A DNA stretch of 36,916 bases from a virus (IMGVR_UViG_3300005253_000397:1-36916), one strand, 5' to 3'. Positions 22,659 to 29,902 are shown, counted from the first letter of the stretch. Program-made: numbers and translations. Notes: generated by a model from the sequence alone, not told the origin.

Positions 22659-22988
22659 CTAAAACTGATTTTCGTTTTTGGACACCAGATACCCCATCAA
22701 GTGTGGCTTAAACCACATAGAAACTTCCACAAATTCAAATAGCATTTGGTCCATAATTACAGTTGCTTGGCAATACAAGTGGCATCTTTGACATAATACG
22801 GCAAGGTTCCACGCCTCATTGTTTTGTTTATTGCCGTCAAGGTGATGTACCGTAAGACAATACCCTGTAGTGGCTTCGTGCTTATGCTTGCATCTCTCAC
22901 ATTTCCAGCCTTCGTCATTTTTTCGCTGGACTGCTATTTCAAGCCAATTCTCAGGGTATTTGGTTTTTGACTTACAGCGTCTTGTCAT
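22659..22988 (-). CDS. HNH endonuclease-like protein
   Basis: 109 residues. CERCKHKHEATTGYCLTVHH, the LDGNKQNNEAWNLAVLCQRC segment and the next HL give the zinc-stabilised HNH core (CxxC, VHHLDGN, N, CxxCH). AAAGGAGAA precedes the ATG. The upstream gene ends 3 bases before. It may be a free-standing homing nuclease or a packaging/processing nuclease. Confidence 0.82.
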   Translation of the reverse strand: MTRRCKSKTKYPENWLEIAVQRKNDEGWKCERCKHKHEATTGYCLTVHHLDGNKQNNEAWNLAVLCQRCHLYCQATVIMDQMLFEFVEVSMWFKPHLMGYLVSKNENQF

Positions 22989-22991
22989 TTC

Positions 22992-23393
22992 TCATTTCTC
23001 CTTTAATGCGTTTAATTGTCTGTTACGTTCATTGTTTTTGTTGACCTTGTGCAGCTTTATCGTCTTCGGCAGGGCTTTGTCTGCGGTTTCCTTGCTCACA
23101 AACGTCTTGTGCTTGAGCTTATGATCCACACAACGCCAGTAGGCTTGCCCTGTAGCGTCCTTGTACACATATACGCCGTAATTCTTACACATCGAGCATA
23201 TATGCGTATCGGCCCTTGACATGTTGTTGTAGTGCCAACTTTGGGCTGTGAGCTTCCAGTTCTTAACCGGCTTACCGTTGTTCGTCCAGGGCGGTTCGCT
23301 GTCCTCGTAGTGCATTAGGAACTTGCGAGGGTTGACTGACAGGTTGCGTAGCTTTATATAGGCTTCGAGTTGATCAAGAGTTGGAGGTTGCAT
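22992..23393 (-). CDS. Replication-related HTH protein with C-terminal zinc motif
   Basis: 133 residues from ATG 23393, which overlaps the preceding gene by 20 bases. The N-terminal part (MQPPTLDQLEAYIKLRNLSV, NPRKFLMHYEDSEPPW, NNGKPVKNWKLTAQSW) is the small domain often found at the C-terminus of phage replication initiators and DnaT-like primosomal proteins. The C-terminal half has CSMCKNYG and a later C/H pair (WRCVDHKLKH). A role in loading replication factors is inferred. No helicase or primase motif is visible in this window. Confidence 0.65.
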   Translation of the reverse strand: MQPPTLDQLEAYIKLRNLSVNPRKFLMHYEDSEPPWTNNGKPVKNWKLTAQSWHYNNMSRADTHICSMCKNYGVYVYKDATGQAYWRCVDHKLKHKTFVSKETADKALPKTIKLHKVNKNNERNRQLNALKEK

Positions 23394-23559
23394 TATACGC
23401 CTTTTCAAATCTTTTATGCAATTCAATAAATGCTGAGGTTCGTGGGTCGTACATGTGTTCACCATATCTCGCCACATGCTCATTTAGCTCTGAAGTTTCT
23501 CTATTTACTAACGCTACCAATGCTTCTATTGGAAATTTGTCCAATTCGGTCAGTTCCAT
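23374..23559 (-). CDS. Small hypothetical protein
   Basis: 61 residues: MELTELDKFPIEALVALVNR and DPRTSAFIELHKRFEKAYNA. GAGGAAGAGC precedes the ATG. Mostly helical, acidic at the start. It overlaps the replication-like gene. Function unknown. Confidence 0.62.
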   Translation of the reverse strand: MELTELDKFPIEALVALVNRETSELNEHVARYGEHMYDPRTSAFIELHKRFEKAYNATSNS

Positions 23560-23570
23560 GCTCTTCCTCT

Positions 23571-23801
23571 CTATGCGTGGGTTAGGGCTTGTATTCTATC
23601 GTAAATCCATTTCAGTCCATCAGAATCGTTGTAAACGCCATCGCACTCTATTTGTTTCTCGCCGCAAGCCACAGCCTCAATTTCTGCTATACAGTCAGTT
23701 TGGGCCTTACTTGCTTGTTTTAGCGCGTGTATTGTCGCATAACCTAATGTATTGTGCTGGTGGACTGTTAAAGTTTTCAGTATTGTTTCTATACTCTCCA
23801 T
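23571..23801 (-). CDS. Small hypothetical protein
   Basis: 76 residues: MESIETILKTLTVHQHNTLG, then ASKAQTDCIAEIEAVACGEK and DGLKWIYDRIQALTHA. GAAGGAAAAT precedes the ATG. Helical, with two cysteines. Function unknown. Confidence 0.62.
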   Translation of the reverse strand: MESIETILKTLTVHQHNTLGYATIHALKQASKAQTDCIAEIEAVACGEKQIECDGVYNDSDGLKWIYDRIQALTHA

Positions 23802-23869
23802 ATTTTCCTTCTTTCTTTACCGATATTATAAAGCCGCTATACAACTGGTAGAGAATTGTCTTGAAAAGG

Positions 23870-23950
23870 TGCAGGCAGGACGTACCTGTAAGACAAGGCC
23901 GTCGCAACCTCCGGACACGCCGAAGGACGTATTACACGCCGCTGCCTGCA
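23870..23950. other. Stem-bounded structured element next to a homing nuclease
   Basis: TGCAGGCAG (23870-23878) and CTGCCTGCA (23942-23950) can close a 9-bp stem around 63 bases. The interior holds two direct repeats, GGACGTA and ACACGCCG, each twice. No gene lies between 23802 and 23972. The plus strand carries ACCTCC inside a CCG/CGG hairpin. It could be a terminator-like RNA, an insertion footprint of the adjacent HNH gene, or an RNA element. Confidence 0.4.
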
Positions 23951-23972
23951 TATAGTTTGTAAAATCAGGTGC

Positions 23973-24551
23973 TTATAGTTCATTTTGGTACGCAAATTCC
24001 CCAAACAATTCAATTGCTGCTCTGTTATAAGCAAGAGCTGCTTCAATCTCAGTATCGAAACAGCCAAGGTGTATTTTTTTGTAATTAAATTTTATATCAG
24101 AATACCATTTTCCCTGCTTTTCTCGCCATCGTGCGCCTTTGTATTTATTCTTACAATTTTTATATAATCCACCATTTTGAGCGTTTTGGCCTTTGGTACA
24201 AAAACGTAAATTGCTTTTTCGATTATCAAGTCCATTCCGATTTATATGGTCAACCATTTGCGTATCTTTGGCTTTCAAAACCAAACGATGTATGAATAGA
24301 TGCTTTTCTCCATTCCATGACTGAGCATAATATGTTTTGCCAGATTTCATCGCATTCCATTTAATTTGCATCAACCACTCATAATCCTCGTCATCAACAA
24401 TAGCATACATACCCTGTGTTAGTGATATTTGTCTCATATCTTTGTCCATAGAAAAAGAAACTCCCAAAGAAGGAACCAACGCCAATTGAGACTTTTCTCT
24501 GGGAGCTTTAATTGTTGATATGTTTGGCGTAAGTTCCATTACAATTCTCAT
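23973..24551 (-). CDS. HNH homing endonuclease with AP2-like DNA-binding domain
   Basis: 192 residues. Centre: FIHRLVLKAKDTQMVDHINR then NGLDNRKSNLRFCT, the HNH_3 pattern (IHR, DHINxNxLDNRxxNLR). C-terminus: KYKGARWREKQGKWYSDIKF, KKIHLGCFDTEIEAALAYNR, then AAIELFGEFA, an AP2/ERF-type DNA-binding domain. This pairing is characteristic of phage free-standing homing endonucleases, which cut an allele lacking the gene and spread by repair. The first ATG has GGAG close by. Its insertion site seems to be the gap between small genes and the methyltransferase. Confidence 0.9.
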   Translation of the reverse strand: MRIVMELTPNISTIKAPREKSQLALVPSLGVSFSMDKDMRQISLTQGMYAIVDDEDYEWLMQIKWNAMKSGKTYYAQSWNGEKHLFIHRLVLKAKDTQMVDHINRNGLDNRKSNLRFCTKGQNAQNGGLYKNCKNKYKGARWREKQGKWYSDIKFNYKKIHLGCFDTEIEAALAYNRAAIELFGEFAYQNEL

Positions 24552-24589
24552 TATCTCCAGTTACGTTTGCTTTGTCAAATACTATTTAA

Positions 24590-25744
24590 TTATTTTTCCA
24601 TACAAATTACATCTTCCCAGTCTATCTTCGGTGAGCCTTTGGCCTCGGCCAGTCTTCTAAAAAACGATTTCCGCTCAGTCTTTTTAACTATTTTGCCGCC
24701 GAACAGGTCATCTTTAACATCTTCCTTGACCAGCATCGCCTTGTGTCTGTGAATCGTCTTGAAGCCTACGGACTCGCATAGACGTTGCCAATCATCTGAG
24801 AATGGCACTCGCTTGCCTTTACGCACAAAATCCTTGCAAACGAAAATAGCGTGGCCGCCCGGCTTTAGTATCTTGTGGCACTGCTGGACTATCTCTTTAG
24901 CGGCCTGCCAGAAGGTAGGGCCTTGCTCTTGTCCGAGTTGGCCTTTGCCTTTTCCATAGTCAATAGCTTTGATTTCTCCGCCACGATTAGAGCCATCTGG
25001 CCTTTTTCCCTGCCAAGTTTCATTCTTTGTTTTCCGAGTATCATTCGCAAGACTTCCCTCATACGGCGGACTCGACACCACTAAGTCCACGTCCCCGGCC
25101 TTGAGATTGCCGAGATTGCCTTTGGTTTGGCCATAAGGGCGCTTGGTTTCGTCGTAACCTTCCTTGAGTTTCCTGGTCCAGGAAGGCCGATAATTTGGGT
25201 CAGACTCATCTCCGCGTTTATTACTTGTCCTGTGAGTACATTCTACGGGCGTTTCCGCATACGGCGGCGAGCTTATCACCATATCCACCTTACCGGCCTT
25301 CATGCTTCCTAACTGGCCGGGAGTTTGGCCATAGCCATTGTTTTCGGTGGCTTTATCAAGCCAAGGCCTTTTGCAAGCTCCTGTATTCAACGACGTCGAA
25401 TCTACTCCGCCTTGATGCGCCCCTTGAAACGGTGGACTCGAAATAATAAGCTCTACCGATTCTTCGATTACTGAGCACAGCTTCCGGCTATCGCCCTGAA
25501 TAATCACAGGATACGGACAGCCAAACTCTTCAAAGGCGTTGCGGTGAAGCTCGAAGTTCTGCTTAGCCAATTCCACGAATTTCTGCTCAAGCTCTACGCA
25601 TATCACCATATAGCCGTCATAAGCCCCCAGAATCCCCGTAGAGCCGATGCCGCCGAAGGGGTCAACTATTACCCCGCCCCACCCTTCGTCCTTACAGTGG
25701 TCGAGGATACGCTTTAAGAGGCCGTATGCCATCTTCGCCGTCAC
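24590..25744 (-). CDS. DNA methyltransferase, main part
   Basis: 384 residues from GTG 25744. The SAM-binding motif is IVDPFGGIGSTGILGAYDGY near 25-45, followed by MVICVELEQKFVELAKQNF. Three catalytic-type motifs follow: LIISSPPF, MVISSPPYAE and LVVSSPPYEG. C-terminal CHKILKPGGHAIFVCKDFVR is the usual methyltransferase beta-strand region. SPP[YF] is the base-flipping motif of N6-adenine/N4-cytosine enzymes. One per enzyme is normal, so three copies are odd. The N-terminal ~25 residues expected for this family are encoded in a separate frame just upstream, overlapping as GTGA. Function: modification of phage DNA against restriction, or regulation. Confidence 0.85.
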   Translation of the reverse strand: MTAKMAYGLLKRILDHCKDEGWGGVIVDPFGGIGSTGILGAYDGYMVICVELEQKFVELAKQNFELHRNAFEEFGCPYPVIIQGDSRKLCSVIEESVELIISSPPFQGAHQGGVDSTSLNTGACKRPWLDKATENNGYGQTPGQLGSMKAGKVDMVISSPPYAETPVECTHRTSNKRGDESDPNYRPSWTRKLKEGYDETKRPYGQTKGNLGNLKAGDVDLVVSSPPYEGSLANDTRKTKNETWQGKRPDGSNRGGEIKAIDYGKGKGQLGQEQGPTFWQAAKEIVQQCHKILKPGGHAIFVCKDFVRKGKRVPFSDDWQRLCESVGFKTIHRHKAMLVKEDVKDDLFGGKIVKKTERKSFFRRLAEAKGSPKIDWEDVICMEK

Positions 25745-25818
25745 GGATGGGCAAAGGCTTCAGGAACTATATGATCCTTCCAACTGTCATTATAACAGCC
25801 GTGCCAATTGCCCATCAT
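25741..25818 (-). pseudogene. Methyltransferase N-terminal segment, out of frame with the body
   Basis: The frame from ATG 25818/25815 encodes MGNWHGCYNDSWKDHIVPEA then FAHP and ends at TGA 25743-25741. In this methyltransferase family the CYxxSWxxxIVPExFAHPAK segment is normally continuous with the DPFGG part. Here a one-base shift separates them, with the stop and the GTG start of the body overlapping. It may be a real frameshift mutation, a recoding site, or a coupled two-piece gene. Confidence 0.55.
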
Positions 25819-26351
25819 TTTTCCTCTGGAATGTGTTTCCAATTTATTCTCTTCCAAATAGTGTATATTGCCGTACTTGTTACTCCGTATCTTTTCGCTA
25901 CCTGTCCAGTAGTTTCTTTTCCTTCGCAGGCTCTTATTATGGGTATATCACTTGCTTTTAGTTTCGCCATTCCATGAGCTTCGCCTTTGTGTGGATGCCA
26001 AAAACCATTTTCAACAGCATGTCGATTGTTTTCTTTTGGAGTTACCCATTCTAAGTTATCTTTCCGATTATCTGATTTGATACCGTTTTTGTGGTTGCCC
26101 TCGTGAATGGCTGAAGGTTGCGGCGAGACAAACGCTTCCAACACAAGCCTATGTACAACGATAGTATAGCCCTTGCCATATCCTGATAGATGTGCTCTTA
26201 AATATCCCTTATGGTTTTCTTGTAATCTTAGTATTCCGTTTTTAGCAGGGCGGCCATATTTATGATTGCTTTTGACACGGCCCATATTTGATATTTCATA
26301 TAAGCCCTCAAAGCCGACAACAGGTTTCCATATTTCTTTTTTCATAGGCAT
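25815..26351 (-). CDS. NUMOD4/HNH homing endonuclease inserted in the methyltransferase gene
   Basis: 178 residues. The N-terminus EIWKPVVGFEGLYEISNMGR then VKSNHK is a NUMOD4 module. The HNH core is VVHRLVLEAFVSP, then HEGNHKNGIKSDNRKDNLEW and VTPKENNRHAVE. The C-terminus (AKLKASDIPIIRACEGKETT, GQVAKRYGVTSTAIYTIWKR) is a NUMOD/HTH DNA-binding part. The gene lies between two copies of the methyltransferase N-terminus and its stop overlaps the ATG of the second copy. Homing into a methyltransferase gene is inferred from this arrangement. Confidence 0.9.
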   Translation of the reverse strand: MPMKKEIWKPVVGFEGLYEISNMGRVKSNHKYGRPAKNGILRLQENHKGYLRAHLSGYGKGYTIVVHRLVLEAFVSPQPSAIHEGNHKNGIKSDNRKDNLEWVTPKENNRHAVENGFWHPHKGEAHGMAKLKASDIPIIRACEGKETTGQVAKRYGVTSTAIYTIWKRINWKHIPEEK

Positions 26352-26359
26352 ATCTTAAC

Positions 26360-26455
26360 TTATATTTTATATAACACAAGTAAAATATTATTTATTTCCG
26401 GTACGATGTGGTCCTTCCAGCTATCGTTGTAGCAATCTGTCCAGTTATGTTCCAT
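26360..26455 (-). pseudogene. Original start of the methyltransferase gene, cut off by the HNH insertion
   Basis: 31 codons: MEHNWTDCYNDSWKDHIVPE followed by an unrelated hydrophobic tail (INNILLVLYKI) and TAA. The first part is 15/17 identical to the segment now in front of the methyltransferase body (NWHGCYNDSWKDHIVPE). The start overlaps the upstream gene by 11 bases, as coupled genes here do, so this is likely the ancestral start. The tail after IVPE begins the inserted sequence. Confidence 0.7.
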
Positions 26456-26639
26456 ATTTCTTTAATTTCTTTTGGAGTTTTTTGATTTCCCTGCACAGAA
26501 ATAAGACTTTGTACACATAAGTACGTAGTCTCTGAATATCGATAGGATTAAAAGTTTTACCAGAACCTTTTCGGCCTTTATAATTCGCCAAATTCTTTTC
26601 AGCCTCTTCTTTTATTTCATCAACTTTATACTTTGCCAT
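26445..26639 (-). CDS. Small Lys-rich helical protein
   Basis: 64 residues, MAKYKVDEIKEEAEKNLANY, with GRKGSGKTFNPID then a C-terminal Lys coiled coil (CREIKKLQKKLKKYGT). AAGGAGAGAAGC precedes the ATG. The GSGKT is too isolated to be a P-loop ATPase. Function unknown. Confidence 0.65.
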   Translation of the reverse strand: MAKYKVDEIKEEAEKNLANYKGRKGSGKTFNPIDIQRLRTYVYKVLFLCREIKKLQKKLKKYGT

Positions 26640-26656
26640 GCTTCTCTCCTTACCTG

Positions 26657-26899
26657 TTATTCACTATCACTGTTAGCCTCGAAAAATGCTGCGCTTATTC
26701 TCTCGTATCGATTTCCCTTGTTCGTTATGGGGCGATATGCCTGTTCGCCTTTTTTTATCAGCGCTCTCGTGAGTACGCATTTATGGTCTTTGCGAACTTG
26801 GCATTTACCCCACCATTGTCGCCCAAAACGCCTATTTTCCATGCTATACAATAAATTCTCTTTGATAATCTTAACTGTGTATAAAATATATTCTGCCAT
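26657..26899 (-). CDS. Small basic protein
   Basis: 80 residues from ATG 26899 with GGGAGTAAAAT before it. After a hydrophobic start, NRRFGRQWWGKCQVRKDHKC and KKGEQAYRPITNKGNRYERI suggest a small zinc- or nucleic-acid-binding fold of a type common in phages (C...C, KKGExAYRP). An internal ATG (26838) could also be the start. Confidence 0.65.
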   Translation of the reverse strand: MAEYILYTVKIIKENLLYSMENRRFGRQWWGKCQVRKDHKCVLTRALIKKGEQAYRPITNKGNRYERISAAFFEANSDSE

Positions 26900-26931
26900 A
26901 TTTTACTCCCTGCCACACTTTAGCCTCTGTT

Positions 26932-27132
26932 TCATCTACAAATATCAAACGCATCGTCGAAATGCTCCTGGTCAACTGCGTAACAGCCGGGTAGTTCAGG
27001 GCTTTCGTCCGGGTATAACCAGTACATCATGTTTTGCCATACTCTTAGCTTGCCGCATCCACAGATACATTTCACAGGCTTGTTAGGCTTTGCCTGCTCT
27101 TGCTCTCGTTCGGCAGCCTGGGCGCGTTTCAT
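26932..27132 (-). CDS. Small Cys-containing protein
   Basis: 66 residues: MKRAQAAEREQEQAKPNKPV, then KCICGCGKLRVWQNMMYWLY. The ATG overlaps the NinG stop as ATGA. CxCxC suggests metal binding. Function unknown. Confidence 0.65.
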   Translation of the reverse strand: MKRAQAAEREQEQAKPNKPVKCICGCGKLRVWQNMMYWLYPDESPELPGCYAVDQEHFDDAFDICR

Positions 27133-27563
27133 TTAGACCTCAATTCGTTATACATAGATTTATACATGAGTCCTATACCGATTATCTTGCCGTGATAGGA
27201 CTGAATCCTGTCGAGAACTTTCAATTCATCGACGACTTCCTCGCCGTACTTGTCAAGCATATACTGTTCATAGGCCAAGTCCACTTCATGCCGTATATTC
27301 ATACCTTTACGAAAGCCGCCGTTGCAGTTTTTGCACTGGCCGTGAATGTTACGCTCGTCCCATTGAACGCCGCTACTGCCCCTGGAGCCTTTAGGTATGA
27401 AGTGTCCAGCGTCACAGTTCTTGTCATAGACGATGATACGATTGCACGTACAGCACTGTAAGTAGCCAAACGGGACAGTCGGATTTGCTTCCTGATAGGC
27501 TATCGCATCCCTGAGACGTATGTACTTACTGCACCACTTCCATGCGGTTTTCTTGTCTGTCAT
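27129..27563 (-). CDS. ninG: NinG/Rap-like recombination protein
   Basis: 144 residues. Hallmarks are YLQCCTCNRI, then NCDAGHFIPKGSRGSSGVQW, DERNIHGQCKNCNGGFRKGM and LDKYGEEVVDELK, as in lambda NinG (Rap). That protein binds branched DNA and supports RecBCD/Red recombination and possibly junction resolution. The zinc-binding HNH-like core is complete. Located in the replication/recombination block next to small genes. Confidence 0.88.
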   Translation of the reverse strand: MTDKKTAWKWCSKYIRLRDAIAYQEANPTVPFGYLQCCTCNRIIVYDKNCDAGHFIPKGSRGSSGVQWDERNIHGQCKNCNGGFRKGMNIRHEVDLAYEQYMLDKYGEEVVDELKVLDRIQSYHGKIIGIGLMYKSMYNELRSK

Positions 27564-27584
27564 GTTCTACTCCTTAGCATCTGG

Positions 27585-27836
27585 TTAGCTTTCCAATAAT
27601 CTAAGACAACGTGAACAGTAATTGCAGTCAATAATATTATCGCAACCATTAGTGATACACGTCACTGCCTTCCTGAACTGCCTACTGCCTGCTTCCTGCA
27701 ACCGCTTATTCTCTTCAGCAAGGATAGATTTATCTATTTCACCTTGCAAATCTGGGTGAGATAGGCCGTTTTCTCGGTGATAAAGTATGATATTTAATTT
27801 AGCTATCTCTTGCACTAAGTCATCTGTCTTGGACAT
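27585..27836 (-). CDS. Small protein with C-terminal zinc motif
   Basis: 83 residues: helical N-terminus (MSKTDDLVQEIAKLNIILYH, AEENKRLQEAGSRQFRKA), then CITNGCDNIIDCNYCSRCLR with five cysteines. GGAGTAAACCC precedes the ATG. Function unknown. Confidence 0.65.
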   Translation of the reverse strand: MSKTDDLVQEIAKLNIILYHRENGLSHPDLQGEIDKSILAEENKRLQEAGSRQFRKAVTCITNGCDNIIDCNYCSRCLRLLES

Positions 27837-27897
27837 GGGTTTACTCCTTAAACTGGCGGCAAGCGGTTTTCGGCGGGTTCTTAGCTTATTAGGCGTA

Positions 27898-27927
27898 CCG
27901 ACTTACGGCCTTACCCGACTTACGGCC
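27898..27927. repeat. 13-bp tandem direct repeat
   Basis: CCGACTTACGGCC occurs at 27898-27910 and 27915-27927, 17 bases apart, in the 115-base gap between two genes. Each copy could bind one protein face, so an operator is possible. Confidence 0.5.
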
Positions 27928-27951
27928 ACCTACTCACCGCCGTCGCCATTG

Positions 27952-28278
27952 TTACTCCTTGATTCTCGTCTGGGACTGCAAAGAATTCAACTCTTTAGCG
28001 GCGCAATCCATCAAAGCAAGACAAGCCTTAAACTCAACTCGTGCCTGAATCAAGTCCGCTTCATCTTGGCCGCACATACCCTTTGCAATCGTCTCTACTA
28101 ATGTTGCTGGATTGCCGCCAGCTTTGAGTTTTATAGTAGATATTTCCATAGCTTTTCTATACTTTAGTAAGGCTTTGGCCTCATTCTGCCCTCTTACCAT
28201 AGTCTCAAGTGCGCCCCTACGGCCAGCGAGATACGCTTGCAGTTCGTCCATTTTAGCTATTGCTACTACGTAATCCAT
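27952..28278 (-). CDS. Hypothetical helical protein
   Basis: 108 residues, MDYVVAIAKMDELQAYLAGR then KALLKYRKAMEISTIKLKAG. It ends in another helix (RVEFKACLALMDCAAKELNS). CTAAGGAGAAATC precedes the ATG. No catalytic motif. Lies directly upstream of nothing recognisable and downstream of the SSB-like gene. Confidence 0.7.
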   Translation of the reverse strand: MDYVVAIAKMDELQAYLAGRRGALETMVRGQNEAKALLKYRKAMEISTIKLKAGGNPATLVETIAKGMCGQDEADLIQARVEFKACLALMDCAAKELNSLQSQTRIKE

Positions 28279-28303
28279 GATTTCTCCTTAGAATGGATCC
28301 ATT

Positions 28304-28795
28304 TTAGAAAGGAATATCTTCGTCAGCGACTGGCGTTCCCTGCTGCTGTGACTGTTGTGGTGGTTGATTCATTTCGCCCGTCATTGCAAATTCTGTCCAG
28401 TTTAGCACATCTTCACGGCAGTCACATCTTAGAGAGCCGTTAGCTATCGCGGCCTTTATAAACTGTGTACGGCATTTACCTCTGTTTTCAGCGTCATAGT
28501 CCCTGCCGCCTGAGTTTTGGCCCTGAGTGGCCTGTCCGCCACCCTGAGAGTCGCCCTGTGCATACTGAGGATTTACCTTTTTGAACTTGTATCCGTATTC
28601 GTCTTTTGTGAATGTGAAGTTGATTTCATTATCCACACCGAGTGGGTATTGCTCTGTTTTAGCGCCTATTTCGCCCGTTACCTGCCCTTCGTTTGTCTGG
28701 ATAGTTACTATAAAGGTGTATATCCATCCTTGCTTGCTCTGGTATCCTCCTGTTTGGGTTTTCTGTATCTGTTTGATTATTCCTGTCTTTGTCAT
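28304..28795 (-). CDS. Single-stranded DNA-binding-like protein
   Basis: 163 residues. The N-terminal ~85 residues look like an OB-fold (WIYTFIVTIQTNEGQVTGEI, EINFTFTKDEYGYKFKKVNP). A Gly/Gln-rich linker follows and the tail is acidic, ending ADEDIPF, matching the DDDIPF-type C-terminus that SSBs use to recruit partners. CAGGAGACTGAAA precedes the ATG. There is an additional Cys-containing segment (SLRCDCREDVLNWTEFAMTG) not typical for SSB, so the assignment is by pattern. Confidence 0.72.
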   Translation of the reverse strand: MTKTGIIKQIQKTQTGGYQSKQGWIYTFIVTIQTNEGQVTGEIGAKTEQYPLGVDNEINFTFTKDEYGYKFKKVNPQYAQGDSQGGGQATQGQNSGGRDYDAENRGKCRTQFIKAAIANGSLRCDCREDVLNWTEFAMTGEMNQPPQQSQQQGTPVADEDIPF

Positions 28796-28913
28796 TTTCA
28801 GTCTCCTGTCTTGCTTTCATTATTCGTTTACGCATCTTCGATACGTCTTTACGTGGATAGCAGTCGCCTTCAGACTCAGCCATCGCTTCGATTGCTTGCG
28901 GGGTGGTTTTCAT
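28659..28913 (-). CDS. Small acidic/basic protein overlapping the SSB gene start
   Basis: 84 residues. The first 45 (MKTTPQAIEAMAESEGDCYP, then RKDVSKMRKRIMKARQETEN) look like real protein. The rest overlaps the SSB start by 137 bases in another frame and may be incidental. AAAGAGAAAC precedes the ATG, which lies inside the YopX-like gene's last codons. Less certain than its neighbours. Confidence 0.45.
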   Translation of the reverse strand: MKTTPQAIEAMAESEGDCYPRKDVSKMRKRIMKARQETENDKDRNNQTDTENPNRRIPEQARMDIHLYSNYPDKRRAGNGRNRR

Positions 28914-29280
28914 GTTTCTCTTTCAATTCTTCTGTATGAATATCGCCGATGACTTTCCAATGCCAACCATCGCCTGAATGTTCACAGTCAGCTACAAATG
29001 GGTCAAATCCAATACCTTCCCATTCACATGTTTTTATTCTTGGTTTGGCTACTTTTGTGGCAGTTGACTGTAACAAGTCCCCTTCGTATATTTCCCTGCC
29101 CCCCTTATCTTTAATGCCAATAAACTGTTCGATTATCCATTTATGGTAATCATCTGATGTTGGATTTAGAAATTGGTCAAAGGTGTACCGGCTACCATCG
29201 TCAAATGTAATACCGTCTTGGATGTCGTAATACATTATTTTATCCACTTTATCCCACGCTCTAAATTTTATCTCTCTCAT
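28876..29280 (-). CDS. YopX-like phage protein
   Basis: 134 residues from ATG 29280, after AGGAGAATCAAA and overlapping the upstream stop (ATGA). MREIKFRAWDKVDKIMYYDI near the start, then WIIEQFIGIKDKGGREIYEG then DLLQ, are the landmarks of the YopX family, found in many phages and prophages with unknown function. The C-terminal WKVIGDIHTEELKEKHE is also typical. Confidence 0.85.
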   Translation of the reverse strand: MREIKFRAWDKVDKIMYYDIQDGITFDDGSRYTFDQFLNPTSDDYHKWIIEQFIGIKDKGGREIYEGDLLQSTATKVAKPRIKTCEWEGIGFDPFVADCEHSGDGWHWKVIGDIHTEELKEKHENHPASNRSDG

Positions 29281-29489
29281 TTTGATTCTCCTATACAACA
29301 TGGGCCTTTCAACTTATTTACACAACACTTTGGCACTCTCTCGCTCATATACGGCTTGCCGCAGGCTACGCACAGCATCTTCCAGGTCTTGTCCAGTGCG
29401 CCTTGCGAACGCTCAAGCTGTGCGTTGGATTCCTGTATGTCGATTTCGCATTGCAGCCTGCCAGCTACTATGCCGTTGTCATGTCTCAT
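29277..29489 (-). CDS. Small Cys-rich protein
   Basis: 70 residues from ATG 29489 (MRHDNGIVAGRLQCEIDIQE), which follows AAAGGAGAAGCC. An upstream in-frame start is less well placed. The C-terminal half has CVACGKPYMSERVPKCCVNK then LKGPCC, a four- to six-cysteine zinc site. The stop overlaps the YopX start (ATGA). Confidence 0.65.
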   Translation of the reverse strand: MRHDNGIVAGRLQCEIDIQESNAQLERSQGALDKTWKMLCVACGKPYMSERVPKCCVNKLKGPCCIGESK

Positions 29490-29534
29490 GGCTTCTCCTT
29501 TAGTAGTTGCCGATATGCCGAACGCAACCACAAA

Positions 29535-29642
29535 CTATAAGTATTTTATTTTGAGTTTCAGGTATTTTTCGGTGGCCTTAGAACCTAACAGTGCAAAAAA
29601 CACGACCGCTACCTGTATCCATGTTATTTTCTTATTGCTCAT
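29535..29642 (-). CDS. Tiny membrane peptide
   Basis: 35 residues: MSNKKITWIQVAVVFFALLG, then SKATEKYLKLKIKYL. One hydrophobic segment flanked by lysines. AGGAAGAAATA precedes the ATG and the upstream stop overlaps it (TAATG). It may be an inner-membrane small protein (holin-like or regulatory). Confidence 0.6.
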   Translation of the reverse strand: MSNKKITWIQVAVVFFALLGSKATEKYLKLKIKYL

Positions 29643-29890
29643 TATTTCTTCCTTTTTGGTAAATTGACTCCGCTTATAACTTTCAAAATTCCCTGTTGAC
29701 CCCATCCAGTATGTTTAATATACGGATAGGGTTCTCCTAAGTCAGTGCAAGTTATACAATCTCTCGAATCAATCTCCGTAATTTGATATAATTCGGCAGT
29801 AATGACAATATCTCCTACCTTCAAATCCTTTAATCGTGTCGGATATTTGACAACTATTTCTTTGCTAATTTCCGCTGCTTTTTCGCTCAT
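29642..29890 (-). CDS. Small hypothetical protein
   Basis: 82 residues: MSEKAAEISKEIVVKYPTRL, LKVGDIVITAELYQITEID then a Cys pair in DCITCTDLGEP. AAGGAGAGCTTGAA precedes the ATG. The beta-rich core resembles small SH3-like phage proteins. Function unknown. Confidence 0.65.
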   Translation of the reverse strand: MSEKAAEISKEIVVKYPTRLKDLKVGDIVITAELYQITEIDSRDCITCTDLGEPYPYIKHTGWGQQGILKVISGVNLPKRKK

Positions 29891-29902
29891 TTCAAGCTCT
29901 CC

